Assembly: GCA_017529425.1 (NCBI GenBank)
Contig: JAFXNQ010000045.1
Coordinates: 1-64,000 of the forward strand
Source: Bacteroidales bacterium
Lineage (GTDB): Bacteria; Bacteroidota; Bacteroidia; Bacteroidales; UBA932
DNA: 64,000 bases
Direction: 5' to 3'
Part shown: positions 49,311 through 58,881 of the stretch, one piece after another
How the letters are laid out: each line of letters begins with the position of its first letter
How positions within the stretch are numbered: position 1 is the stretch's first letter
The notes under the pieces: generated by a model
What the model saw: the letters and a program-made list of their open reading frames with translations, nothing else
The model's database searches: none
What the model was told of the DNA's origin: nothing
Position numbers and translations under genes: made by a program

Positions 49311-50712
49311 ACTGAGTAAGGGTTAAGAGATGGTAGTAGGTGGTCCAGTATACGGCCAGTGCAGACAAATACTGATTATAGGCATTGTCTCGGCGGTTCT
49401 GGGCCAGGGAGTAGGTATTTATGTCGCAAAGTCCGTTGGCGTAGTTCTCTGCCGTCAGGGCAAAAACATCATCGGCCAGGGCCACCGCCTCAGTAGTTTG
49501 TGCTAGCATCTGCTCATGGGCGCGGAGATTGGCCAGAGTGGTGCGGACATCCTCGGCCAGGGCACGTTCCACCTCCCGCAGGGCCTGTGTTTCACGCTCC
49601 TTCCAGGCTACGGCTGCTTCGTGCCCACTTTTGGCTGCGCCGTGGTCCACAATCGGAATGCTTAGGGTGACGGCCCCCATCATATAGAATCGGGGGTCTT
49701 TTATGGAACCGACCAGATTGGAGCTGAGCTGCTGCATGCCGACGTTCAGATCCACGCCTACCTTGGCACCCTGTTCCCGACTTGCTTTTTCCTGTTGCTG
49801 ACGAGCCTCGGTGAGTGCCATCTGACACTGCTGGATATCGGGACTGTTGGAGCGGGCCAACTCCAAAATATCATCGTCGGAGAGGGCGATCTGTCTGGTG
49901 AGAGTGGGAATGGTGAGCCGGCCTCCGTCCGGGAAGTCATCTGTACGGAGATATGAACTCAGGGATTCGCGAGCCAGTTGCTCCTCGTTACGTGCGCTCT
50001 GGAGTGCATTGTAGGCGTTTAGCCTCTGAAGCTCCAGAGAGCGGAGTTCTGCCAGCGTCACCATGGCGATGCCGGCTTTCTCTTTGGCTATGGCATAGAG
50101 AGTATCGGCCGTCTGCATGTTGCGCTCGCACATGTCCAGAGTACCCTGGGCACAGGCAAGGCGGAAGAAACGGCGGGTGGTCTCTTCTGCTATGAGGTAC
50201 AACTGATGTTTTAACTGCTTGCGGGCAGATTCCATCCGGGCCTCCTCCACGGCCTTCTCCCAGCGGTAAGGATTATATCCCATAAGAGATTGCTGATATC
50301 CCATTACCAGAGGCATAGTCACGAATTCGCGGGGCATGTCCCTCTGGTCGTTCAGGAAGTACTCGCTCCAAAGAGCCTGGCTGCCCACATAGGCGTCTCC
50401 ACCCAGCCCGGGGACTTTTTGAGAAAGCATCAGTTGGGCGTTGGTAGAGAACCGGTTGAAGTTACGCAAGTACACATAATCCCGGGTAGGATCTGTGATC
50501 AACTTCATATAGCTGGGTGTGATATTCAACTCCAGCTGTGGCTTTCTGAGAGCTTCAAACCGAGCAAATTGCCGGGTATGATATTCGTATTCGTAGCGGC
50601 TCTGAAAAGCGGCTATGGTACTGTCCTGAGCCAGCCGGATCACTTGCTCAAGGCTTTGGGCCTGACCCAGCAGCGGGATAGTACAGAGTAAACCAATCAA
50701 GAACTTTCTCAT
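49303..50712 (-). CDS. TolC-family outer-membrane channel of exporter B
   Basis: A 469-residue protein with a signal peptide (MRKFLIGLLCTIPLLGQAQ) and the two long-helix repeats of the TolC fold. The second repeat starts near ILELARSNSPDIQQCQMALTEARQQ. It overlaps the ABC gene upstream (ATGA) and the adaptor downstream. It would form the outer-membrane exit for this export system. Confidence 0.86.
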   Translation of the reverse strand: MRKFLIGLLCTIPLLGQAQSLEQVIRLAQDSTIAAFQSRYEYEYHTRQFARFEALRKPQLELNITPSYMKLITDPTRDYVYLRNFNRFSTNAQLMLSQKVPGLGGDAYVGSQALWSEYFLNDQRDMPREFVTMPLVMGYQQSLMGYNPYRWEKAVEEARMESARKQLKHQLYLIAEETTRRFFRLACAQGTLDMCERNMQTADTLYAIAKEKAGIAMVTLAELRSLELQRLNAYNALQSARNEEQLARESLSSYLRTDDFPDGGRLTIPTLTRQIALSDDDILELARSNSPDIQQCQMALTEARQQQEKASREQGAKVGVDLNVGMQQLSSNLVGSIKDPRFYMMGAVTLSIPIVDHGAAKSGHEAAVAWKERETQALREVERALAEDVRTTLANLRAHEQMLAQTTEAVALADDVFALTAENYANGLCDINTYSLAQNRRDNAYNQYLSALAVYWTTYYHLLTLTQYE

Positions 50713-52811
50713 GCCGTTTGCCGTTTAATGATTTCACTGAACAGGCCGCCCTTGGCCATGAGCTCATCAAAGCTGCCGTCTTCTGCCACCTTTCCGCCGT
50801 TAAGCACGATGATGCGGTCGCAGCCCCGGATGGTGCTCATCCGGTGGGCGATGGTGATGCGGGTGCAATTCATCTTGGCAAGATTCTGCGTAATGATGTG
50901 CTGACTGATATTGTCCAGAGCAGAAGTGGCCTCGTCCAGGAAGACGATTTGTGGTTTGCGGATCAGGGCACGAGCCATCAGGATGCGCTGACGCTGACCA
51001 CCGGAAACACCCTGGCCGTCGGCAGAGATGGGGGTTTCCAGCCCCAGTGGCAGCTCTTTGATATCCTTGTCCAGGGCTGCCATGCGGGCGGCCTCCCAAA
51101 CATCCTCGTCGCTGTACACGTCGTTGCCGAAAAGGATATTGTCCCGGATGGTCCCTTCAACCAGCTGGCCATCCTGCAGGCAGATGCTAACGCAGTAACG
51201 GCGGAGACTGGGCTTGTTGATCTCATCCAGATTATGCTCGTCGTAGAAAATAGAACCGGCCTCAGGCTGTTCAAAACCCAGCAGCAGGCGCACCAGAGTG
51301 GATTTTCCGCAACCGGATGGTCCCACAAACGCCACGTATTCCCCGGGCAGGATGTGGAGGTCCAGATCGTCGAAGATATAGGGCATGTTTTCCGAATAAC
51401 GGAACTTGAGGCCGCTCACATCAATCTTACCGCTGATGTTCTTGAGAATCACGTCCCCCGACCCGGCCTCCGACGGGGCTTCCAGGATGGGGGTGCAGAG
51501 CTTCAGTTCCGGTCCCAGCACGGCCACGTCCTTGGTAATGCGTTCAAAATCCTCCACGGCGCGGACGGCTATGGTGAGAACGCTGCAGTAGGCGATGTAG
51601 TCCGACAACCCAAGCCCGTAATGCCAGGCGGCCAGCATGGTCACCAGAAGCGGGACCAAACGGAAATTATAGCTGATGGAATTGCCGATGCTGAACATGG
51701 CCGGATACCGGCTGCCGTTGGGTTCGGAGGGTTCATATGCCACAGCCCAATGGCGGAAGGCCCTGATTTCTGCCCCGTTGGTGCGGATCTTCTGGGCGCC
51801 GGAAACCAGGTTGTAGATAATGCCGGTGAGCTTGGATGCGCTCTCGTTGGCGCTGTTCTGTACGTCCTTACGGAAGTAATAGACACTGTAGATGGCCAGC
51901 ATATACAGCGCAATCACCAGAATGCCTGTCCACAGGAGCGGGCCACCGTAGGTGAAGAACTGGATGAACATCACGGCCGTGAACAACAGGGAGAGGATGG
52001 TGGAGAGCATATCCTCCGTAAGCTTGGTAAACAGTCTCACGACCGAAAGCACGCGGTTGGAGAGATCACCCGGAGCGTACTGCTTGAAGAATGTGGTGGG
52101 CAACATCAATAGCCGGGCCATCAGCGGCGTCTGCATGGCGTACTCCGTCTTGTCTTTCATTCTTACTACCAAGTAGTTGCGGGACAGTTGAACCGTGACC
52201 AGGCCGATGGCGGCCGTAAAGAGCAGTACGGCGATTGGCGTCAGCTGGGCTGCGTCTCCTGAAGGGATGACCTCGTTGAAGAGTAGCTTACAGATGTATG
52301 GTGTGACCATGGTAAGAAGGACGACGCCCAGGCAGGCCAGCATTCCGCAGAGATAATCAAAAACGCTGAGTTGTCGCAGGGCATGCTTCAGGAAAGATGT
52401 GAGGGTCAGTTTTTCCCCGGGCAGCGGATAGCAGAGTGAGAACGCCTCTGGCTTCAGCAGGTTACTGTCTTTACGGGCAGAGCAGCGCTTTCCCGTGGAG
52501 GGATGGGCAAAGGAGTAATCGGCAAATCCGGGGGTTAATATCACCGGCAGGTCCTCCCCGGCGGTAAAGGCCAGCAGTTTTCCCGAGCAGCGGGACCACC
52601 AGTTACCTTCCAGTTGGACAGGCGTGAAAAAGATCTGATGCCGATAAAAAAGCTCTTCCAGTTGGTTCAGGTCCGTAGGGATCTCCCGCTGCCGGGTAAG
52701 CTGTTTCCACAGTTTCCGGTCAATCATGGCGCGGAAAATGTCGGCCGACTGGTTCAGTGCTTCACGGTCGCCCTCAATGCGCTGTACGAACTGTTCAAAG
52801 AAAGGATTCAT
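50709..52811 (-). CDS. NHLM-type bacteriocin ABC exporter, subunit 2
   Basis: A 700-residue ABC permease-ATPase. An N-terminal cytosolic region of about 150 residues without C39 catalytic residues is followed by six membrane helices (about 155-430) and an ATPase. The ATPase has Walker A GPSGCGKST, signature VSGGQRQRILMARAL and Walker B IVFLDEATSALD. The layout matches the second ABC protein of NHLM (nitrile hydratase leader microcin) secretion systems. It lies three bases after the first ABC gene, with which it probably forms a heterodimer. Confidence 0.85.
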   Translation of the reverse strand: MNPFFEQFVQRIEGDREALNQSADIFRAMIDRKLWKQLTRQREIPTDLNQLEELFYRHQIFFTPVQLEGNWWSRCSGKLLAFTAGEDLPVILTPGFADYSFAHPSTGKRCSARKDSNLLKPEAFSLCYPLPGEKLTLTSFLKHALRQLSVFDYLCGMLACLGVVLLTMVTPYICKLLFNEVIPSGDAAQLTPIAVLLFTAAIGLVTVQLSRNYLVVRMKDKTEYAMQTPLMARLLMLPTTFFKQYAPGDLSNRVLSVVRLFTKLTEDMLSTILSLLFTAVMFIQFFTYGGPLLWTGILVIALYMLAIYSVYYFRKDVQNSANESASKLTGIIYNLVSGAQKIRTNGAEIRAFRHWAVAYEPSEPNGSRYPAMFSIGNSISYNFRLVPLLVTMLAAWHYGLGLSDYIAYCSVLTIAVRAVEDFERITKDVAVLGPELKLCTPILEAPSEAGSGDVILKNISGKIDVSGLKFRYSENMPYIFDDLDLHILPGEYVAFVGPSGCGKSTLVRLLLGFEQPEAGSIFYDEHNLDEINKPSLRRYCVSICLQDGQLVEGTIRDNILFGNDVYSDEDVWEAARMAALDKDIKELPLGLETPISADGQGVSGGQRQRILMARALIRKPQIVFLDEATSALDNISQHIITQNLAKMNCTRITIAHRMSTIRGCDRIIVLNGGKVAEDGSFDELMAKGGLFSEIIKRQTA

Positions 52812-52814
52812 ACA

Positions 52815-54530
52815 TCAGGCGTATTTAAGAAGTTCCCGGTACAGGCCTTCCTGCTGCGCGAGTTCGTCGTGCGTCCCCTGCTGTAGCAGTTTTCCATGTT
52901 CCATTACAAAGATGCGGTCACAGTCCCGGATGGTACTGAGCCGGTGCGCAATGAGTACCAGCGTGATGCCCAGGCCTCCGATATGGTTCATCACCAGTTC
53001 CTCGGTCTTGGGATCAAGGGCAGAGGTGCCCTCGTCCATAATCAGGATGGAAGGGTCTTTGGCCAGGGCGGTTGCAATCTCGATGCGCTGGCGCTGGCCG
53101 CCGCTGAAGTTCTTTCCGTTCTCGGACAGATGGGACTGGTAGGCACCAGGACGTCCGGCGATATCCTCGTGGATCTGCGCGTTGTAAGCGGCCATCACCA
53201 TGGAGAAGTCCTCAATGGAGTTGTCCCACATCTTGATATTGTCCGCGATAGGACCCTCAAACAGGGTGATATCCTGGTTGACCACCGAGAGGGAATTGTT
53301 CTTGAGGGCGCGGTCCAGTTTCCCGACCGGAATGCCGTCCAGCAAGACCTCTCCTTCCCAGGGTTCATACAAGCCGGAGATGAGTTTGGCGATAGTGCTC
53401 TTTCCACAACCGGAAAATCCCACGAAAGCTACCCGCTCCCCGGGCGCTATCTTGAGGGAGAAATGCTCGAGTATCGGCGGGTTGTTGCGATCGTAGCCGA
53501 AGGTTACGTCGCGCAGTTCCACCTCCCCGCGGAGTTTTGGAGTGTCCGGCAGGGCATCCACGTCTGACAGTTTGAGGGAACGGCCCTCCGTGGCCGTTTC
53601 CACCTCTTCAAGCCGTTCCATTGCGGCCTGTGAACGGTAAATCTCCTGGGTAGAGCTGACTACCGAGTTGATGGGGAAAGTGATGCTGGTGGCGAGTGCC
53701 TGCGAGGCCAGCAGCATACCTGGCGTCAGTTCTCCCTGCAGGATATACCAGGCTCCCAGGCTGAGGATGAGGGCGTTGCACAGGTTGAGGACAAGCAGAG
53801 GCAGGGAGCCTATGCTCATGGTTCCCATGGTGGTTTTCACCCTGGCATTCAGGGCTTTGACATAAGTCTCCTGCCATTTGTTGAAGAAGGTGCGCTCCCC
53901 GCCCATGGACTTGATGGTCTCCATGTTCTTGATTCCTGTCATAGTCACGCCCTGCAGGCGGGCATCCGTTTCTTCTGATCCCCGGGCCCTCTTTTTGATG
54001 GTGTTGGCCGTGGTCCGCATAACCACCACCAGCAGCACCATGGAGAGCACCACCACCAACCCCAGTTTCCAACTGTACAGGACAAGCAGCAAGGCGCAGA
54101 TAAGGGGGCGCAGCACCATCACCAGAGCGTAGGAGAAGTGGTCCATGGCTGCTCCGATGTTCTTTATGCTGGAATAACGGGCCACCAGTTCGCCGGCAGA
54201 AAAACGGTCAATGGCGTTCATCGGCAGATTCAGCAGGCTCAGGACGTAGCGAGAAGAGGAGGAGATCCCCAGCTTGGCAAATTCCCGCCGGCGCAGCGGG
54301 TTGAGAAGCAGCCACAAGGTGAGCTCCAGCACGAACAGCATCCCATAGAAGATCATCAAAGGGGTAAACCATTCGGGGTTCTTGTGCGTGATGATGTTGT
54401 CCGTATAGACCTGCTGGAAGAAGGGAGGCAGCAGGTAAGAGGCCATATCAGCCAGAAGGAGCAGGAAGGTGACCAGGAAAAAGCCCTGGCACCCCCGGTT
54501 GAATCGCCGTATCAGGGTGGCCAGTTTCAT
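52815..54530 (-). CDS. NHLM-type ABC exporter, subunit 1, lacking the C39 peptidase
   Basis: A 571-residue ABC permease-ATPase that begins almost directly with the first membrane helix (FFLVTFLLLLADMASYLL). In NHLM systems this partner normally has an extra N-terminal C39 peptidase of about 140 residues, absent here. The ATPase motifs are GFSGCGKST, FSGGQRQRIEIATAL and SILIMDEGTSALDP. Loss of the peptidase means leader removal, if any, must be done by another protease. Its ATG overlaps the stop of the HlyD gene. Confidence 0.85.
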   Translation of the reverse strand: MKLATLIRRFNRGCQGFFLVTFLLLLADMASYLLPPFFQQVYTDNIITHKNPEWFTPLMIFYGMLFVLELTLWLLLNPLRRREFAKLGISSSSRYVLSLLNLPMNAIDRFSAGELVARYSSIKNIGAAMDHFSYALVMVLRPLICALLLVLYSWKLGLVVVLSMVLLVVVMRTTANTIKKRARGSEETDARLQGVTMTGIKNMETIKSMGGERTFFNKWQETYVKALNARVKTTMGTMSIGSLPLLVLNLCNALILSLGAWYILQGELTPGMLLASQALATSITFPINSVVSSTQEIYRSQAAMERLEEVETATEGRSLKLSDVDALPDTPKLRGEVELRDVTFGYDRNNPPILEHFSLKIAPGERVAFVGFSGCGKSTIAKLISGLYEPWEGEVLLDGIPVGKLDRALKNNSLSVVNQDITLFEGPIADNIKMWDNSIEDFSMVMAAYNAQIHEDIAGRPGAYQSHLSENGKNFSGGQRQRIEIATALAKDPSILIMDEGTSALDPKTEELVMNHIGGLGITLVLIAHRLSTIRDCDRIFVMEHGKLLQQGTHDELAQQEGLYRELLKYA

Positions 54531-55396
54531 TACTCAACCCTCAGTTTTAAGGCGCGGAACCAGGTTCTGGCCCCCTCGAACAGATACTGGAACATACTGC
54601 GGCGCCGCGTCTCCGTGAGCACCGAGCAGTAGGTACCGACATTCATATTGACATCTTCCGGCTGACCAAAAGACCAGTAGAATTCAGAAGGATTTTTTGG
54701 TGAAGGGAGCAAATCGATCTGTACCTGGAACATCATCTCTCCCGAAGAGAGCAGGCGCTGGGCCATCTCCTCGTTCTTGAGGGTCTGTCGCACCTCGCTT
54801 GCGGAAACGGGGTAACGGTCAATCCGCGATACAATCCCCCGGACATAGCCGATCTCATCTCTCTTTTCGTCTTCCGGCCAAACCTGGGCGGCCATCCCTT
54901 CCCGCAGGTCCCGCTGGCCGGCGTTATCGATGTAGGCTATGAGCATCGACCGCTGCGTTGGAACCTGAGTCCCGCTCACTACACTGATGATGGGTTCAAA
55001 GGCCTCGAACGGTTCATTGTCCACCTTGGTGCTGATGACTGTCCCCTCCACCGTGCTGGTGAGGATGCTATAGCTCTCCTCCATAGATATAAGGGCCACG
55101 GATTGCCCTTTTTCAACGCGGTCGCCGCTATGCACAAATATTGACCTTACCATACCACGGTTGGGGAGGGAGACATCCGTGGTGCCTTCCGGCGGAAATA
55201 CAACGCCGCTGTAATATACTTTGTCTGAGACGGTTCCCAGGAATCCCCATACAAAGAAAGACCCCAGTAGAAGAATGGCGGTGAGGGCCAGCAAATAGGT
55301 TGGCAGCGCCGTAATTCTGAGGGTTTTTCCTATCTGATGAGGGGACCGGAGCTTATCCTGGCGACTTTCTTGGGAAAAGGGGTTCTGATCTTCCAT
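54530..55396 (-). CDS. HlyD-like NHLM secretion protein
   Basis: A 288-residue protein with one membrane helix (about 33-52), a short lipoyl-like domain (RGMVRSIFVHSGDRVEKGQSVALIS) and a beta-barrel region. There is no long coiled coil between the lipoyl halves. This compact form is that of NHLM system secretion proteins. It is the first gene of the five-gene export operon, with TATCTTTG upstream. Confidence 0.8.
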   Translation of the reverse strand: MEDQNPFSQESRQDKLRSPHQIGKTLRITALPTYLLALTAILLLGSFFVWGFLGTVSDKVYYSGVVFPPEGTTDVSLPNRGMVRSIFVHSGDRVEKGQSVALISMEESYSILTSTVEGTVISTKVDNEPFEAFEPIISVVSGTQVPTQRSMLIAYIDNAGQRDLREGMAAQVWPEDEKRDEIGYVRGIVSRIDRYPVSASEVRQTLKNEEMAQRLLSSGEMMFQVQIDLLPSPKNPSEFYWSFGQPEDVNMNVGTYCSVLTETRRRSMFQYLFEGARTWFRALKLRVE

Positions 55397-55416
55397 TTAA
55401 ATAATTGTTTCCGAAC

Positions 55417-55424
55417 CAAAGATA
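55417..55424 (-). promoter_or_regulatory. -7 element of export operon B
   Basis: TATCTTTG on the minus strand, 21 bases upstream of ATG 55396 and inside the 42-base gap after the ZIP gene. Confidence 0.6.
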
Positions 55425-55438
55425 ACAATTTTTTTAGT

Positions 55439-56197
55439 TTATCCCATCACCACATCCAGCACCATCATCAGTGCAAAACCGATAGCAAAGCCTATCGTGG
55501 CGATGTTGGAATGCTCACCTTGTGATGCTTCCGGTACCAGTTCCTCTACCACGACATAGAGCATTGCGCCGGCGGCAAAGGCAAGCAAGAATGGCATCAT
55601 CGGCGTGACAGCCGCAGCCAGCAGTATAACCAGCGCACCGCCGAGGGGTTCTACGATTCCGCTCAGTGCACCCACCCAGAAGGATTTACAGCGGCTGTTT
55701 CCGGCAGCACGCAGAGGCATGGAGATAATGGCGCCCTCAGGGACATTCTGGATAGCGATACCCAGCGCCAGTGCCAGCGCTCCGGCAGCCGTCATCCCCG
55801 TTCCGCCGCTCAGCACACCGGCAATCGACACACCCACAGCCATTCCTTCCGGAAAGTTGTGTATGGTTACGGCCAGCGCCAGCATCGTGGTCTTGGAGAG
55901 TTTGCTCCTGGGACCTTCAGGGCCGCCTGCCGGATGGAGGTGAGGCGTTATCTGGTCAATAAGTAAGAGGAAAGCGAAACCGCCCAGAAGGCCGATTGTT
56001 GCAGGCCAGATGCCGCCAAGTTCAATTCCGGGAATCAGCAGCGACCAGACTGAGGCAGCTACCATAACGCCGGAGGCAAAGCCCAGGAGGATTTTCTGCA
56101 GCAAATCCGGCATAGCCTTCTTCATAAAAAACACGAAGGCTGCTCCTATGGTGGTTCCAAGGAATGGTATAAGTAGAGCCAGAAGTGTGTTATTCAT
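55439..56197 (-). CDS. ZIP family divalent-metal transporter
   Basis: A 252-residue inner-membrane protein with about eight helices. The two metal-site motifs are HNFPEGMAVG and QNVPEGAIIS, and the His-bearing loop ITPHLHP lies between helices 3 and 4. It resembles bacterial ZupT, importing zinc and possibly iron or manganese. It has its own promoter. Confidence 0.92.
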   Translation of the reverse strand: MNNTLLALLIPFLGTTIGAAFVFFMKKAMPDLLQKILLGFASGVMVAASVWSLLIPGIELGGIWPATIGLLGGFAFLLLIDQITPHLHPAGGPEGPRSKLSKTTMLALAVTIHNFPEGMAVGVSIAGVLSGGTGMTAAGALALALGIAIQNVPEGAIISMPLRAAGNSRCKSFWVGALSGIVEPLGGALVILLAAAVTPMMPFLLAFAAGAMLYVVVEELVPEASQGEHSNIATIGFAIGFALMMVLDVVMG

Positions 56198-56217
56198 AGA
56201 ATCGTATACGTTTATTG

Positions 56218-56225
56218 CAAAGATA
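56218..56225 (-). promoter_or_regulatory. -7 element of the ZIP gene
   Basis: TATCTTTG on the minus strand, 21 bases upstream of ATG 56197. Confidence 0.6.
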
Positions 56226-56241
56226 GCTATTATCTATTGGC

Positions 56242-56276
56242 TTTGTTGCCGGGCAGGCGGTTTTTGCTTAGCTTTG
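56242..56276 (+). promoter_or_regulatory. Promoter of the rhodanese fusion gene
   Basis: TTTG (56242-56245), 23 bases, then TAGCTTTG (56269-56276), 33 bases before ATG 56310. Confidence 0.55.
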
Positions 56277-56309
56277 TACCAGCATTAAATCGAGCAAGAA
56301 ACTTGTGAT

Positions 56310-57113
56310 ATGAAACACCTGATTATGTGCATACTTTCTTTAATGGGCCTGTTTGGCTGCAAAGGTTACGAAGACCTTACGGTAGATGAGTTTGAGCAGA
56401 TGCTCTTGGAGGACGATACACTGCAACTTGTGGATGTCCGTACTGCAGAAGAGTACGCCGACGGCCATCTGCCCGGCGCCATCAACATTGACTGGCGCGG
56501 TGGAGATTTTATGGAGAAAGCCACGACCCTTTTGGGCAAAGACCGTACGGTAATGGTATATTGCCGGAGTGGCAAACGCAGCGCAGCGGCAGCTGCCAGG
56601 CTGGACGGAGCCGGCTTCAAGACATACAATATGCTGGGAGGCATCCTGGCCTGGAAAGAGGCCGGAAAACCGGTAGATATTGTCAACCCGGAGGATTATC
56701 AATCACTTAATCCCGATAATATGCAAAGAGTACGTGATTTCCTGCATCAGACAGGGCACTATTTCCTGGCAACGGCAGACGGAGACCAGCCGCAGGTACG
56801 TCCTTTCGGAACCGCCGAGATAATAGAGGGGAAGCTTTACCTCCAGACCGGCCACATAAAAAATGTCGCTCATCAGATAGCCGCTAACCCCAAAGTTGCC
56901 ATCTGTGCATTTAACGGCAGTGAGTGGCTGCGAATCACCGCCACACTGGTAGAAGATCCCCGTGTGGAGATAAAGAGGGCAATGCTGGACGCGAATCCCG
57001 GCCTGCGCTCAATGTATAACGAGAATGACGACAACACGGCAGTCTTCTTCCTGAAGGATGCGAAGGCCACAATCAACTCTTTTACAGCAGCTCCTGTGGA
57101 GATAAACTTCTAA
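56310..57113 (+). CDS. Lipoprotein fusion of rhodanese and PNPOx-like flavin domain
   Basis: A 267-residue protein. It has a signal peptide with a lipobox-like LMGLFGC (Cys17), then a rhodanese domain (about 22-128) with the active loop YCRSGKRS (Cys active site) and DVRTAEEYADGHLPGA. A pyridoxamine-phosphate-oxidase-like split-barrel (about 140-267) follows with FLATADGDQPQVRPFG and NPKVAICAF. Flavin-type split-barrels bind FMN or F420. The pairing suggests sulfur transfer or persulfide handling coupled to a redox step in the periplasm. No partner gene is adjacent. Confidence 0.85.
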   Translation: MKHLIMCILSLMGLFGCKGYEDLTVDEFEQMLLEDDTLQLVDVRTAEEYADGHLPGAINIDWRGGDFMEKATTLLGKDRTVMVYCRSGKRSAAAAARLDGAGFKTYNMLGGILAWKEAGKPVDIVNPEDYQSLNPDNMQRVRDFLHQTGHYFLATADGDQPQVRPFGTAEIIEGKLYLQTGHIKNVAHQIAANPKVAICAFNGSEWLRITATLVEDPRVEIKRAMLDANPGLRSMYNENDDNTAVFFLKDAKATINSFTAAPVEINF

Positions 57114-57140
57114 ATAGGATCGATTATCGGCGGGAAAGGG

Positions 57141-58781
57141 TTATTTCTCAACGATTTCGATATCGGTAACATCCTTGCGGTTGATGGTGAGGATGTTGTT
57201 GCAGCCTCTCCAGGAGCCGAACTTCCAGCATGATTTTGGGAGGGGCTCTCCGCCAGAAAGGACCTTGGGCTCGAATGAGAGTTTCAGTATTTCGGTGCCG
57301 TTATTCTCAAGTGCGGTGTATTTGATGCTGCCGGGGGCGTATTCAACATCCTTGAGCATGCAGGTGGTGCTGAAGATGTGATTTGTCCCCTCCGGGATGA
57401 TCTCCGGCCATGCGGCCATACCCTCGAGGTAGTGGGGCAGGTAATCGAAGTAGCTGTCGGAATACCAGACTCCGTACCATTCGATGCCCACCGAATTGAC
57501 GGAGATGTTGCCCTTGGATGTATGGTTGCAGGCAGAGTATTCAGCGAGAGCCAGGGTGGCGAGCGCCTCTTTCTTGGCCTGTTCGCAACCGGTTTCAGCC
57601 GCCCAGCGCGCCAGCACGGAGCCGTATCTGGCCGTGTGGCTGCTCATCTCAAAGAAGCAGACATCCTACTCGCAGATACTGGTGCCGCCAAAACGGGTCA
57701 GGCCGCCGAAACGCCCTTTTACAAAGGCCAGCAAATCCAGAACGACCTGTTTGTAATCCTTGCAGGTCTCCGGGTTGTTGAGCAGGTACCTTGCGGTCTC
57801 CATGGGGGCGAACTGGTTCATATTTGACAGGCTTTCGCTGTCGATATCCTCGAAATAGCCCGACCAAAGACCGTTTTTTACCGGATAATCCATAACCCAG
57901 TTGAAGGCCAGATCCCGCTTTGCCTTAACCTCCGCCTTGTCCAGCGAGGTGTTTGAAGCGAGTATCTTGTCAAAAAATTCCACCACGAATATCATGTCGG
58001 AGGTGTATGCGTCTTCGCTCTCGCCAGTGCGCATGTTAACACGGAAGGGGAGCGGAGAGACTTTCTCTGAGCCCTCCTTGATGTTTTTCATCAGGAGGTC
58101 GGCAATATGGTCTGCCATTGCCTGATATTTCTCTTCTCCTGTAAATGTTGCATAATCCATATATGCAACGCCTACCATTGCGGCCTTGTCGGTCTCAATA
58201 CGCTCGTCCAGATAGATGCCGTCCGGGTCGTCGTTGTCCTGAGTGCGTACCATTCCGGGCCATGCCCAGTCATCGGGAGTTATGAACATCAGCATCCTGT
58301 CCAGAAAGTCCTTTACAGGGACAAGCGCCCGGATGTCTCCGGTATATGGATAGTAATAACGGAACAACTTCATCGCAAAATAGGCGTTGCTGCCCTGGTT
58401 GTTGACAACCCTGCGGTCGTGGTAAAGGCCGTCTTCTGTCAATACGTCGGGATATGCGGCCCTGTATGTGCCGTAAGATGAGGTCACGATGTAGCCGGGG
58501 AGCCGCCCTTCCGGCATCTCGAACTGCGGACCGTCAATGATAAAATTCATTGACCACACCAGAAGGGAATCGTAGTCCATCCAGGGCTGCAACCATCCGT
58601 CCTTTACCATCACCTGGTGGTCAAGAATCTCCTGCTTGTGTTCTTTGTGTTCCACGCCCGGCAATCCTTGCGAATTGTAAACGGGAATCCTGGGGGTCAT
58701 CACGGTTGAGGTTGAACTCTGTTTGCATCCTGCCAGAAGAAGGGCGCAGGCTATGACAATTATAAAATTGAGTGCTCTCAT
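57141..58781 (-). pseudogene. Lipoprotein with (alpha/alpha)-barrel-like fold, split by an in-frame TAG
   Basis: Reading begins at ATG 58781 with a lipobox (LLLAGC). It continues for 371 codons to TAG at 57668-57666, then stays open in the same frame for 174 more codons to 57141. The first part is helical with six-hairpin-glycosidase-like repeats (QGSNAYFAMKLFRYYYPY, MVGVAYMDYATFTGEEKYQAMADH). The second part continues it (SSHTARYGSVLARWAAETG) and ends in a beta domain. A single base change explains the break. It is a recent nonsense mutation, a sequencing error, or less likely a readthrough codon. The substrate is unknown; the family was not recognised. Confidence 0.7.
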
Positions 58782-58843
58782 CTTGTTGTATTTGCTATTG
58801 ATATGCAAAATTACAAATATTAGTCAAATACACCGTATTGTTT

Positions 58844-58851
58844 TAACTTTG
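58844..58851 (+). promoter_or_regulatory. -7 element of the Nudix operon
   Basis: TAACTTTG, 31 bases upstream of ATG 58882. Confidence 0.5.
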
Positions 58852-58881
58852 TCTCTCTTGAGTAAAGCAGGCACGTCAGAT

